A stretch of DNA of 64,000 nt. Origin: Rapana venosa (lineage: Eukaryota > Mollusca > Gastropoda > Neogastropoda > Muricidae). The translations under genes and the position numbers were made by a program. Location of the stretch: contig CM054162.1 of assembly GCA_028751875.1 (NCBI GenBank), forward strand, positions 8,513,730 through 8,577,729, read 5' to 3'. The notes under the pieces were generated by a model. That model ran no database searches. It was not told the origin of the DNA and saw only the letters and a list, made by a program, of their open reading frames with translations. Positions 1 through 11,140 of this stretch are shown piece after piece. How positions within the stretch are numbered: position 1 is the first letter of the stretch; each line of letters opens with the position of its first letter.

Positions 1-345
1 TATGAAAAAGTTCATCATCCAGACCTGCCAGTCTGCTAATTATCAATTACGGCGCATAAGCGCGATTCGCAAGTATCTGTCCACTGATGCAACTTCCAAG
101 CTTGTACTTCTCATTCTTTCCTTTTGACTACTGTAAATTTTCTTTTGCTGGCCTACCCATCACCATCCATTCTCTTCAAATCATACAAAAAACCCCGCAG
201 CCGATGGTCCTAAGAAAAAAAAAATCTGAACACACACTCCTCTTTGCGATCTCTTCACTGGCTGCCCTGTCCCAAAACAAAGTATAAGATCAATACCCCC
301 GGTTTCAAAAATCTCCCCAAATCTGCACGCTCTTATGTCTTAAAA
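1..345 (+). mobile_element. LINE-A (CR1/L2-like) reverse transcriptase C-terminal fragment
   Basis: The plus strand encodes, in shifting frames, the post-palm part of a CR1/L2-like LINE reverse transcriptase. Motifs QLRRISAIRKYLS, FDYCKFSFAGLP and VLRKKKSEHT are typical of the conserved region after the active site, which is followed in this group by the HW(L)P-type C-terminal segment (degraded here to SLAALS). The fragment runs in from outside the window and stops near 340, where a reverse-orientation LINE-A tail begins. Bases 1-330 match about 1,250-920 in reverse complement. Frameshifts and stops make it non-functional. The family call rests on motif recognition, not alignment. Confidence 0.75.
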
Positions 346-349
346 ATTA

Positions 350-3058
350 ATATAAAATAATAATAATATTGGAATTTATATAGGCAAAAACTTGTAAAAA
401 ACAAAAAAATCGAAACGCTTGCACTCAATCTTTTCAGGCAGCAACTCCCTCAAACAAATGAACAAAAATTTCAAAAACCCTGCGCGCGCACGATGCACGC
501 ATGCACCCACACACGCGCACGCACACACACCACACACACACACACATAAAACCACACACACACACACAAAACCACACCCACCACACACCCCAACACACAA
601 CACACCAAAACACACACACCAACAACAACACAACACACCCCACACGGAAAAACATTAGAAGGTGGAAAAAACTGTTGAAAATTAGAGACAGATATTTGGG
701 GGGGAAAGTTCAGGTGGAAATAAGGTGTTTTGAGGCAATTTTAAAGGGTACCCCAAAGTGAAGGCTTTGGCGAAGTGAAAGAGGGGGTCATTCCGGGGGG
801 AGGGGCCAGAAACAGAAAAGGAGCGACGGCCACAGTGTTGTTTGAATCTGGGTGTTCAAAGCACAAATATCCGGCTGAACGAAGGAACGGGATGGAGTGT
901 AAAAAGGAAGCAGTTACAGAGATAAGGGGTGCAATTTGTGGAACAATTTTAAAAAGGGGTATTGATTTTTTACTCCAGTCTTTGTGAGACAGGGAGCCAG
1001 TGAAAGATGCAGAAGGGATGATGTGTTTAGATTTTTTCTTTCTTTGACCCGTTCGGCGCAGAGTTTTGTATGCGTTTTAAGAGAGTGGTTTAAAGATCTG
1101 GAGGCCCGCCAAAAAGGGAATTTCAGTAGCTAAATGAAAAGAAAAAGAGTGACAACTGGGAAATTTCACAGTGGGCAGATACTTGCGAATCGCGCTTTTG
1201 CCCCGTAATTTATAGTGCAAGACTGGCAGGCTGGGTGATAATTTTTCATAGAGAGGGTTTGTCAAGAACTACCCCAAAATTTTCCAGATTTTGGACAAAG
1301 GAACTGCGTAGGGTCGAATTCTTTTGAAGTTTTTGCGTAGGGGAAAGTTTATGTTGGGTCCCTAACAGGGGCTTGGGTTTTTGGGGCTTAAGTTGTAATT
1401 TGTTCTGAGTCATCCATTTTTGATTGTTTTGAAGGAGTAGGACATATTTGTCGGGAAAGGGAAGGGCAAGTTTTCAACAGTATCACTGCACTGAAGCTGG
1501 TATCATGGGCATAGAAATGATGATCAATAGGGGGGTTTTTATTATTGTGGATGGAGCGTGTAAGGAAAAGAGAACAGGGCCCAGGACTGCCCCTGCGGGA
1601 CTCCACATTCCTTTTGAAGGTTTTGATTGTTTTTGTTTAAAAATAACTTTCTGGAACCTGTCTTGGGGATGAAGAAAACCGGGTGAGGCTGTGCCGTTAA
1701 TACCAAAGTATTTGGGGGCGAGAAAGAAAATTGAGGATCTTTTGGTATCAAAGGTGCAGATAAGTAAAGAAGAGTAGGAGGGAGTTTTTTTTCTGCATCA
1801 GAACAAGTAGAAGTGATCTAAAGTATGGACAGGGGGTTTCGGTGCTGGGGTTGGGGCGATAGCAGACGAAAAGGGGGAAGAAGATCATTGGAATGAAGGT
1901 GACTGTTGACTGTTTGAGCGACATTTTTTAGTACTTTAGAGACAAAGGGTAATTTTGACACGGGCCTTAATTTTCAAAAGTTGGGATCGAGGTCGTTCTT
2001 TTCAGTAGAGATTGACATTGCTGTTTTAAGAGCTGAGGGAAAATTCCCTGACAAAAGGGAATGAGTTTAGTTTTTTTTATGATAAAGGTTCAAGTTGGGG
2101 AAGGCTTTGTGAGAAAACAGGAGCAGGTAAGGAATCAAGGTCGCATGATTTTTATCATTACCTTAGAATTTTTCATATTTCTTTTTCACTTGTGGGGTGG
2201 AAGGAAAAGAAGGATGGCCAGTGAAATGGGATCGGAGGCGCAGGCTGGAATTGGTCTGATCCCTCTGGACGTATGTTTTTGAACTTTGTCTGAGAAGAAG
2301 GCAAAAATATGGGTGGAAATTCAGACAGGCTGTGGGGGGTTAGGAGAGGATTTTTTTTGCAGATCAAGGAGATTTGAGGTGAGGGAAAAAAAGTTTTATG
2401 GGTGTACACAGAAAACTTGGGAAGGTAGTAGTCTGTCTTTGCTGAAGAAATTAAAATTTGCTTTGTTTATTTGTTTTCGGAAAAGCGTTTGTTTATTTCG
2501 GTTTTTGACTTCCGCCCCTGCCGTTCTAGTTGCCGGCGTTTTTCGCTTCGCTATCAAAATGCTTGGGATACCCTGGCGCACAGGGTCTATCAGGGAGGAG
2601 ATGGCAGAGGAGTGCATGCCCTCAAGAATTGGGGAGAAAAGTTTAAGTGATCAGAGAGGCAGTGTGGTCAAGGTTTTTGAAAAACGTTCCGAAGCTTGTG
2701 AAGAGAAGGTATGGAATGCCTAAGGCCTTAAGATTGCAACGAGTAACATTTTTCTTTTTTCTGACAGGTTTTGTGATGTAAGTTGGAAAAGAAGGGCGGA
2801 ATGATCAGAATGCAGTTCATCGGTGACAGAAACAGATGTGACAAGATTAAATGAAGCATTAGTAATCACCAGTCCTAAATATGACCAGATCTGTGCGTTG
2901 CTTCGTTTACCAGTTGAGAGAGAGAAAGGTTGGACAGAGAAAAAGAAGACGTTTGACATCTGGAGAAGACTGGTTGTCGAAATGGAAGTTGAAGTCACCA
3001 AGAATTATAAGTTTAGTGAGAGAGAGGCTGTAGTGGTCGAGGAGTGACTGGAATTCTG
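350..3058 (-). mobile_element. LINE-A copy: endonuclease, RT and 3' tail (reverse strand, decayed)
   Basis: Read on the minus strand from about 3,058 down, this is a 5'-truncated CR1/L2-like LINE. The APE endonuclease end has GDFN at 2,999-2,988 and the catalytic SDH at 2,809-2,801. A linker follows (about 2,760-2,170), then an RT with a frameshifted GVPQG block near 1,612-1,570. The active-site motif, normally F-Y-A-D-D-T, reads FYAHDT near 1,518-1,501, so one catalytic Asp is His. The C-terminal region continues to about 700. The 3' UTR holds a CA/GT microsatellite (485-655) and ends near 355 in the family's tail next to AAT repeats. Many frameshifts are present, some possibly sequencing error. 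It is certainly non-LTR; the exact clade is less sure. Confidence 0.8.
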
Positions 3059-3545
3059 TTTCACCTGTACACTCCATCCCGTTTCCTTCGTTCAGCCGCA
3101 GATACTTTGCGCTTTCGAACACCCAGATTCAAACAAACCACTGTTGGCCGTCGATCTTTCTCTATTTCTGGTCCATCTACCTAGAATGAACTCCCTCTTT
3201 CACTTTGCCAAAAGCCTTCATTTGACACCTTCAAATCCAGCCTCAAAACGCACTTATTTTCTACCTGAGACTTTCCCCCCATAAACTGTTCCCTAATTTC
3301 ACAGCATCCTTCACCTCCTAAGTGTGTTTCGAGTGTGTGTGTGGGGGTGTGTGTGTGTGTGTGTGGGGTTTTGTGTGTGTGTGTGTGTGTGTGAGTGTGT
3401 TTGTGTGTGTGCCGCGCATGGATTTTAAATATGTTTGTTCATTATGTTTTAAGGAGAGTTGCATGCGTGTAAATGATTTGAGTGCAAGCGCTTCGATTTG
3501 TTTGTTTTTACAAGATTCAGCGCTATATAAATTCATAAATTATTA
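3058..3545 (+). mobile_element. LINE-A 3' end fragment with GCGCTATATAAAT tail
   Basis: The plus strand encodes the last residues of a LINE-A ORF2 (RFRTPRFKQTTVGRRSFS, then FKSSLKTHLFST and a stop near 3,268), a 3' UTR with a GT microsatellite (3,322-3,412), and a tail ending GCGCTATATAAATTC followed by ATT repeats. The same tail occurs in reverse at 355-440 and 14,715-14,840, so it defines the 3' end of the family. It abuts a reverse-strand copy head to head at about 3,058. Confidence 0.8.
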
Positions 3546-3580
3546 TTATTATTATTGTTTTTATTATTATTATTATTACG

Positions 3581-3616
<36 letters not shown>

Positions 3617-3618
3617 GT
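3538..3618. repeat. ATT tract meeting AAT tract (perfect-symmetry microsatellite)
   Basis: An ATT run that tails the forward LINE-A switches through ACG to an AAT run. The two halves are complementary and could form a hairpin or cruciform of about 30 bp per side. It may mark two tails joined head to head. Confidence 0.85.
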
Positions 3619-4135
3619 ATTTTTAGTTCCTCGGCAAGAGCAAGAGCAGCGGTGAAAATGTTGGGTATGCTACGGTCTGTCTGTCTGTCTGTCTGTTTCT
3701 CTGTGTGTCTCTGTCCTGTCTGTCTGTCTCTCTCTCTCTCTCTTTCTCTCTCTCCGCTCTCCCTCTCTCTCTCCCCTGTCTGCTGTCTCTCTGTATCCCC
3801 CTCCCTCCCTCCTTCACCCCATCTTCTCTCCCCCTCCCCTCTCTCCACTCTTCTCGTCTCTCCATCTCTCTTCTCTCTCCTCTTTGTTGTGTGTCTCTCT
3901 CTACCTACCTCTGTCCTCTCTCTCTCTCTCCCTCCCTTTTCCCCTCTCTCATCCCCCCCCCCCCCCCCCACCCCTCTACCTCCTTCTCCCCCTTCCCTTT
4001 CTCTCCCCCTCCCTCTCCCTCCTCCCCCTCTCTCATCCCTCTCCTCCTCCTTCTCCCCCCCTTCCCCCCCCCCTCTCTGCTACTTTCCTCCTCCCTCCTC
4101 TCCCCCCTCCATACCCCTCACCTTAAGCTATAATA
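3619..4135. repeat. TCTG/TC/CCCT pyrimidine tract
   Basis: The plus strand is almost pure pyrimidine (TCTG, then TC, then CCCT runs including a 21-C tract near 3,952-3,970). Long ORFs here are serine/proline/leucine-rich artefacts. The flank (AGTTCCTCGGCAAGAGCAAG) recurs at 44,077-44,097, showing this is the 5' side of a larger repeated unit. Confidence 0.85.
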
Positions 4136-4184
4136 ATAATAATAAGATAAATACCGACCACGACAACGGAAAAGCTGACTGACA

Positions 4185-4765
4185 GTAATGCTGCAATCTC
4201 ACCACAGCTGTCACCATCAGTTCCTACTGATGACACCGCTTGCTTATATAACAAGTGCTTATATGAATTCATCCTATATAACACTGTCTTTGTCTCTATC
4301 TATATGTCTGTCTGTCTGTCTGTCTGCTTGGCTGGCTGCCTGTCTGTCTGCCTTTCTGTCTGTCTAACTGTAAACTTCATCTGTTGTCACTAATATAACC
4401 TCAGTCTTTACAGGTGGTTGTTTAATTCATGTAAGCTATTCCTGTCTGTCTGTCTGTCTGTCTGTCTGTCTGCCAATCTGTCTGTCTGTCTGTCTGTCTG
4501 TCAACACCATCTGTTGTCATTGAAAAGACTTAAGACTCTCAAGTTGTTATATGAATTCATCTAAGATATTCCTGTCTGTCTGTGTCTGTGTCAGCACCAT
4601 CTGTTGTTATTGATAAGACCCCATGCATTACAAGTGATTGTATAAAATTCATCTTACATATACCTCTGTCAAGTCAAGTCAAGTCAAGTCAAATTTTTAT
4701 TTCCAGATGGTACATTGAGTAAGCAATGCATTTGCTTTTTTTTCATAAACCATCTATCTAAAAAC
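4185..4765. repeat. Satellite with embedded TCTG arrays
   Basis: About four irregular units of roughly 85-130 bp. Each contains a CACCATCTGTTGT-type block, a GAATTCATCTAAGATATTCC-type block and a variable TCTG array; they begin near 4,203, 4,378, 4,502 and 4,592. The array ends in CAAGT pentamers followed by TTTTTATTTCCAGATGG. The whole arrangement recurs in the same orientation at 45,930-46,580. Confidence 0.8.
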
Positions 4766-5395
4766 AAATTTTTCAATGATTATACTGAATACTACTTTTT
4801 TCAACCTTTACCAATAATTGAACCCGAAAAGAGGAAAATCATAATATAAAGCATTGGAAAATAGAAGTGCAGATTGCCATGCCCTTTATTCCTTTTCATA
4901 TAATATATAAAATCTAATAATCTATATCATATATATTATATATCTAAATAAAAAATCTATAAATCTAATATCTATCTATATATAATATTTATCTATCATA
5001 TATATAAATATATCTATTCTTTAAAATAAAATAAATATATAAAAATAATTTATATATATATTATATATTATATATATTATATTATATTAAAATTTGAGAA
5101 GATGAAATATGTGTTTAAAGTCTGGAATTCCCGTCGCCTGGGTGGGTTACAGAACAGGAAAAAAACCCAGCATACATCCCCAAAATCGGAAGCGGCTACC
5201 TTTGTGGGGTCCACAAGGGGGCATATGCAAATTTTCACCCCTTTGGCAGTTGGGGGGCTCTAGCCAAAAACCAAAAAACAAAAATAACCAAAAACAACAA
5301 CCCCCATCTTGTTATGGTAATGAGGGGTCCATGACACAGACTCGCACGGAGGGGGGTAGCAGGGCGGTTAAAAATTTTCCATTCTTTTGTTTTGG
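4765..5395. other. AT-rich stretch without recognisable gene
   Basis: Bases 4,890-5,098 are TA/TATAAT-rich low-complexity DNA. The rest has no motif I recognise. The short ORF at 5,109-5,417 has no protein-like features. Confidence 0.7.
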
Positions 5396-5690
5396 TTTTG
5401 TTTTTAGAGTTTTTTAGTTTTGTTGGTTTTTCTCTAGAGGTTTTCGGGTTTTTTGTTTTAAAAATTTTTTTTAAAGTTTTCATTTTTTGGTAGGTTTCTT
5501 TAGATATTTAAGTTCGACGATAGGTTTATTTCTAGAGTTTTTAGTTCTTTGGTAAGTTTATATCTTGAGTGTCTGGATTTGTGAGGTAGGTTTATGTCTA
5601 GAATTTTCAGTGTTTTTAAGGGCTTATTCCCAGAGTTTTCAGTGTTTTGAAGGGTTTAATTCTAGAGGGGTTTTTTGAGGTTATTTCCAG
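5395..5690. repeat. Diverged minisatellite, unit about 33 bp
   Basis: Six or more imperfect tandem units resembling GGTTTATTTCTAGAGTTTT follow one another, with the spacing between TCTAGAG-like cores close to 30-36 bp. The array abuts the 5' region of LINE-B1. Confidence 0.7.
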
Positions 5691-8235
5691 AGTTACTGCT
5701 ACTTGTATCCATGTAACCCAGTACAACCTGTCGCATGTGGGGGAGGAAACCCCAATAGAAAAAAACCCATATGGAGACTTGGAGAGGAGATTGGCGCCAC
5801 CAAGGAATATTCTAAGCCCACAGAAAAAACATGAAAGACAAATGCAAAGCCGAAATGATACCGGATCGGTCGAGGCCCGGGTTACCAACGGCCGCGCTTT
5901 CCATTGATCATCACCAGGGTGGAAGTGACAAGTCAGCTACGGAGTTAAAACTTACTTAAGCTCCTGAGAGAACAGATCACCATTGGTACATGGAACGTCG
6001 TAACTCTACAGTGCGGAAAAAATCAAAGAACTAGAGTAATGAGCTTAGCCACATAAATGGGACATTATTGGACTAGGAGAAGTGAGATGGACAGGATTTG
6101 GTGAGACAATGACTGAAGAAGGCAACAAGATCTGGTACAGTGGCCAAGAGAAACATCACCAACATGGAGTGGCATTTATTGTCAGAAAGGAAGTAGTGGG
6201 GTGCATTATCAGCTGTACACCGGTTTCCAGCAAGATTATCAGCATCTGGGTGTCGGCCAAGCCCAAGAACATCACCATCATACAAATCTATGCACCATCA
6301 TCTGACCATGCAAATGAAGAAGTAGAAGAATTTTATGAAGAACTTGAAGAGACAATTATGAAGATACCCAAGAAAGACATCATCATCATTCAAGGGGATT
6401 TTAACGCCAAAGTAGGTCCTGACTCTAACAACCAATGGGCCGGAACAGTTGGTCAGTTTGGAACTGGAGAGACCAACGACAGGGGACTACGTCTGCTGGA
6501 GTTTGCCTGCACCCACAGACTTACCATTGCCAATACCCTCTATCCCCACAAGCAGTCAAGGAGGACAACCTGGCATGCACCAAACGGCAAGATCCATAAC
6601 CAAATAGATTTCATCTTAACACCACGGAGCTTCAAATCCAGCATCAACAGAGCCAGAACAAGAACCTTCACTTGAGCTGACATAGGCAGCGACCACGACC
6701 TTGTGCTGCTGGTATTCAAAATGAAGCTGAAGAAAAATAAACAGCCTGCAAACCCACGTATCAAATTTGACGTGGACAAACTGAAAGATCCAGATGTCGA
6801 GGAGATCTTCCAAGCTAAGCTTGGCGGACGCTTTGCGGCATTAACCCTCCTGGACAATGACATCAATGACCTCACCAACAACTTAATGAGGCAGTCCGAG
6901 AAACAGCAGAGGAGGTATCGGTCGTCAGAGGAATTTAAAAACCAATGACATCTTGGACCTCTATGATACAAGAAGAGCACTGAAACAAACCAGGTCTTCC
7001 AACCTAAAAAAATACCGGGGGGCCAATAATCTTGTGAAGAAGTCAATGTATAGGCCAGAGAGAAGTGGATCAGTGATCAATGTGATGAGATCGAAAAAAG
7101 CCCTGAAAGTTGGGCAACAGTAAAAAGGCATACGAAAACCCTGTGGAAACTCACAAACACTTCAAACCAAATCATCATCATTGAAGACAGCTCCGGAAAC
7201 CTCCCCACGGAAGCTCAGCTGCATTTAACAGGTGGTCCTGAGTATTGTAAAGAACCCATACACTAACCCAAACCAACCCGACAAGAGCATAATAAAAGAG
7301 GAAGCAGCAACATCAAGAGTACCTTGTCATTACCTATACTGAGGGAAGAAGGGAAGAAAGCCATCCGCAGTTTTACCGTAGGAAAGTCCCCAGGAGCAGA
7401 CAACACACCAGCAGAGCTGCTCAAGCATGGTGGCGAAACAGTTATCATACATGTTACAGCTATCTGTCAGAAGATTTGGGAGACAAAACAGTAGCCAACA
7501 GAATGGACACAATCACACATCATACCTCTGCCCAAGAAGGGGAATTTACGCCAATGCCAAAACTATAGAACAATCAGCCTCATCAGCCACGCCAGCAAGA
7601 TCATGCTCAAAGCTATTTTGAATCGACTCAAGAAGAAGGCAAAAGAACACCTTGCAGAGGAACAAGCTGGGTTCAGGGCAAGCAGGAGCAATATTGAACA
7701 AATTTTTAACTGCCACATCCTGATGGAAAAACATCTTCAACATCAGAGTGACCTGTTCCACAACTTCATCAACTTCAAGAAGGCTTTCGACAGAGTATGG
7801 CACGAAGGCCTGTGGCAGGTCCTCAGAATGTTTGGCAATGAAGAAGGACTAGTGCAAACCATTCAAGCACTATACCACACCGCAAGCAGTGCAGTCCTTC
7901 TGAACAATCAGGTCGGAGACTACTTCAAAACCACAGTTGGGGTCCGACAAGGATGCCTGTTATCTCCAGTCCTGTTTAATCTGTTCTTGGAAAACATTAT
8001 GAGAGAGACCCTCCATGACTTCCACTCTACCATCTCCATTGGCGGTAGACCCCTCAACAACTTGCGGTTTGCCGATGGAGAGAACGAAAGATCAATAAAT
8101 TTGTCAAGAGCCAAATAACACGGCTGGCAGGTCCACAGGAACCCCTTCTCACCATCGTCAAGAACAAAAAAGCTGACATGGTTCGGCCACGTCACCCGCC
8201 ACAACACTCTGCCAAAAACAGTACTGCAGGGAAAT
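5690..8235 (+). mobile_element. LINE-B1 (RTE-like, CFDP2-like) with endonuclease and deleted RT
   Basis: A nearly complete RTE-like LINE. A non-coding lead (5,690-5,970) is followed by an APE endonuclease starting at ITIGTWN (about 5,970), with GDFN at 6,394-6,405 and SDH at 6,688-6,696; a TGA at about 6,673 interrupts it. RT motifs are FKKAFDRVWH (7,774-7,803) and VGVRQGCLLSPVLF (7,936-7,977). The active-site FADD is cut: FAD at 8,068-8,076 is followed directly by GENERS, a block that in the 25,140-26,150 copy lies about 450 bp downstream. The deletion removes the second Asp and the thumb. The 3' part reaches the VTRHNTLPKT-type region and then runs into a CAAA minisatellite instead of the family's GAT tail. 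Non-functional. It is the best-preserved LINE-B1 in the window. Confidence 0.9.
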
Positions 8236-8905
8236 AACCCACAAAAAACGAAATACAAAAAAAACAAAAAACAGCAAACAAACGAAACAGCAAACAAACG
8301 CAAACAAACGAAACAGCAAAAAAACGAAACAGCAAAAAAAACGATCGCAAACAAACAAAAACAGCAAAAAAACAAAACAGCAAACCAATAAAACGCAAAC
8401 CAATAAACAAAAAACAAAACAGAAAAACAAACAAAACAGCAAACAAACGATCAGCAAACAAAAAAAACAAAACAAACAAAACAGCAAACAAACAAAACAA
8501 AACAAACGAAACAGCAAAAAACAAAACAGAAAACAAACGAAACGAAACAAAAAAAACACAAAAAAACAAAACACAAACAAACGAAACAGCAAACAAACAA
8601 AAACACAAACAAACAAAACACAAACAAACATTTAGCAATTAAATAAACAGCAAACAAACGAAACAGCAACAAACAAAACAGCAAACAAACGAACAGAAAA
8701 AAAACGATCACCCAAACCCAATAAAACAGCAAACAAACGAAACAGCAAACAAACGAAACACCCAACCCAATAAAATAGAAACAAACAAACAGCAAAAAAA
8801 ACAAAACGCAAACAAACAAAACACAAAACAAACGAACAGCCAACCAAAAAAAACCAAAAAAACGAAACACAAACAAACAAAACAGAAACAGATCAAAACT
8901 TCAAC
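8225..8905. repeat. CAAACAAACGAAACAG minisatellite (array 1)
   Basis: Tandem units of about 14-18 bp built from AAACAGCAAACAAACG occupy this stretch and begin directly at the broken 3' end of LINE-B1. The reverse complement (GTTTGCTGTTTCGTTT) fills 41,395-42,445. The long minus-strand F/C/L-rich ORFs here are products of the repeat. Confidence 0.9.
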
Positions 8906-9252
8906 AAAAACATCTTCTTTACCCCAAAAACAACACCGACAAAAAAAACCCAAAAAAGTGGAAAGGGAAAAGGGAAAGCAAAAACAAAAAAAAACAAAAA
9001 GGTTTAAAAAATTTGAAGGGGACTGACAAAATAAAGGAGAAAAAGGGAAAAATCCTAAAGAAAAAAATTCCCCATGAAAGAAATGAAAAAAAAAACCCCC
9101 AAAAACCCATGGAAAATTTAAAACAAAAACCATAAAGAAAAAAACCCAAAGAGAATAATATCAAGGATTTAGTACCCCAAATTTTGCCTTTCCATTGTGA
9201 AAGGATTCATACCGCGGTGGCATAAATATGGTGTTATATCACGTTATTGTAG

Positions 9253-9303
<51 letters not shown>

Positions 9304-9770
9304 TGTGTTATACTGTCTTGGGTTTTGTTTTTCATGTCGGGGGGGTCTTTTTTTTTGTTTCTTTTTGCTTTTTTTGTTTTTTTGTTTTTTTTTGTTTTTT
9401 GGGGTTGTTTTTGTTTGTTTGTTTGTTTGTGGTTTTTTGGGTTTTTTTTGTTTGCTTTTTTTTTTTGTTTGGTTGATTGTTTTTTTTTTTTTTGTTGTTG
9501 GGGTTTTTTAAAAAAAAAATTTTCTTAAATTTATCGTTGATTGAGTTTTATGTTAACTGTCTTGATTTGTTTTATCATGTTTTGTTAGTCGGGTTTTTAT
9601 AAAAAACAATATCCAAGATTTTGCCCTTCAAAAGTGTGGACAATGTTTTTTGATTGTTATATGCAATTTTCTCGATTTTCTTTTTTTGGGGGCGGATGGA
9701 AAAAAGTTGTACCTTAATCTTTCACCCTCAATAAAGACATTTTGAGGACTAAAAGTTGCCCTGGAGATGT
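8905..9770. other. Low-complexity A-rich then T-rich DNA with CA microsatellite
   Basis: No gene is visible. Bases 9,253-9,300 are a CA run, and 9,345-9,500 is TTTG/T-rich. It matches 40,460-41,390 in reverse complement (shared ATTCATACC-type and CA-flank words), so it is part of the left arm. Confidence 0.7.
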
Positions 9771-9905
9771 TAAAAAATTTTCCCACCTTGTTTCACCAAC
9801 GCCCCGAGATTCAAAACCCCGATTTCATGGACCCGTGGGATTGAAGTGAAACGGTCTGAACCACTGGGCTTACGCCCGTCAACCAGGGTTTGGCTTTTGG
9901 GGGGG
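9770..9905 (-). mobile_element. SINE-2 tRNA-like head (left-arm copy)
   Basis: On the minus strand the sequence reads GGCGTAAGCCCAGTGGTTCA, resembling a pol III A box, then a B-box-like GGGGTTTTGAATCTCGG. It is the counterpart of 40,335-40,460, where the B box is GGTTCGAATCTCC. An adjacent G-run (about 9,900-9,970) interrupts the body. Confidence 0.7.
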
Positions 9906-10094
9906 CTGGTTGAGGGTTTGTCTTGGGTTGGGGGGGGGGGGGGGGAGTGCAAGGTTTGGGGGGGGGGGTATCTTTTGTTTGCCTTGTTCCTATCATAGAT
10001 TTGACAACTTTTTTTAAACAAATCACGAAAAAACTTCGGGGAAAGCGGGCACAGCTTTAAAAAATAAACAATGACCCTGTTTTGGTGGGGGCGA

Positions 10095-10555
10095 TGCAGT
10101 GGTGGTGGTGGTGGGGGTGGTGGTGGTGTGTGTGTGTGTGTGTGTGGTGTGTGTGGATTTGGATGAGGTGTTTTTTTTTGGGAAGGATAATATGGGGGGG
10201 GGGACTGAGACAAGGGGTACAAAGGTTTTCACAGAGAGAACAGACAGACAAAAAACGACAGCAAGACAGAGAAAACAAATAGGCAAAAAAGAGAGCAGAA
10301 AAAAAGAAAAGCCCGCGCACGCGGGGAGAGAGGAAGAGGAGAGAGAGAGGAGAGAGAGAGAGAGAGGAAAAGAGAGAGAGAGAGGGGAGGAGAGAGAGAA
10401 AAATTTAATTTTTTAAAAAATTTTATTTTATTAAATTTATTTTTTTTTTTACCTTTTATCCCGGGTAACAATAAGCACTTATGTGTTTTTTTTTTTTTAA
10501 ACATCCAGTCCCTTTTGTATGGGTTTTGTAAATTCTGTCATCTTTTCCCCACCGA
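10095..10555. repeat. GT microsatellite, GA microsatellite and Rep-1 copy
   Basis: GT/GGT repeats lie at 10,098-10,155 and a GA tract at 10,330-10,400. A Rep-1 copy (minus) at 10,441-10,540 carries the diagnostic words ATAAGCAC and CATCCAGTCCC. The counterpart is 39,605-39,760. Confidence 0.75.
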
Positions 10556-10795
10556 CACAAAATGGCCTACTCCAAAAGGGATGGGGATTTAACGTGTGCG
10601 AAAGTGTTCTGCAGCGTTCGCACAGGGGCCTGGGTTTTAAATAGTCTCCTCCAAAGGGATTGTGGGGAGATGGATCTGCATGATTTTAAACCCCAAGGGA
10701 AAATATCCTCTTGAATGGGGAATTAAACCCCGGGGGTTGTAAATTCCGAGCGCATTTTCTAACCACAGCTTTCCCGCCCCCAGGGGAGGGAGAGG
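10555..10795 (-). mobile_element. SINE-1 (left-arm copy)
   Basis: On the minus strand a tRNA-like head starts near 10,790 (CTGTGGTTAGAA, GCGCTCGG, then a B-box-like GGGTTTAATTCCC). The body contains GGAGGAGACTAT and GCACACGTTAAAT. It is the counterpart of 39,352-39,600 and shows single-base and homopolymer differences from it. Confidence 0.75.
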
Positions 10796-10798
10796 GAG

Positions 10799-10840
<42 letters not shown>

Positions 10841-11140
10841 GGAGTGAGAGAGGGAGAGAGAGATTGGGAGAGAGGAAGAGGAGAGAGGAGAGAGAGAGAG
10901 GAGAGAGAGGAGAGGGGGAGAGAGGAGAGAGAAGAAGAGAGAGGAGAGCATGAAATTTCATTGAAAAAACCCACATTTAAAACAACCAACACCACCCCCT
11001 CCACCCCCACCACCCCCCCCCCACCACGACTACCACCCACCCCATTCCCACCCCCCTATAATCCCCAAACCCCTCACCATCCCCAAAACCCACCTCCCCC
11101 CCCCACGCAAAAATTCAACAATTGGCCCACAAGTAAGGGC
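10795..11140. repeat. GA microsatellite and CCACC-rich block
   Basis: Bases 10,797-10,947 are GA/GGA repeat and 10,985-11,105 is a CCACC/CCCC-rich block. They match 38,990-39,350 in reverse complement. No coding signal. Confidence 0.75.

Noticed and set aside
376..761. Overlapping ORFs of 70-90 codons rich in His/Thr or Cys/Val
   Set aside because: They are translations of a CA/GT microsatellite on both strands. The same holds for ORFs at 3,318-3,585, 15,414-15,876, 29,396-29,675, 34,177-34,645, 44,708-45,042 and 50,560-51,028.
3612..4182. Long serine/leucine/proline-rich ORFs (up to 176 codons)
   Set aside because: They are pyrimidine-tract artefacts. Similar ORFs at 13,945-14,346, 44,000-44,640 and 45,521-45,988 have the same origin.
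8225..8905. CRISPR array
   Set aside because: There are no unique spacers between repeats, units are 14-20 bp and variable, and the context is a eukaryotic LINE. The 23-bp array at 32,575-33,375 was rejected for the same reason.
8158..9133. Hydrophobic F/C/L-rich minus-strand ORFs resembling membrane proteins
   Set aside because: They lie entirely in the CAAA minisatellite and A-rich DNA; the apparent membrane segments are repeats of one unit. The plus-strand ORFs at 41,370-42,081 are the same in reverse.
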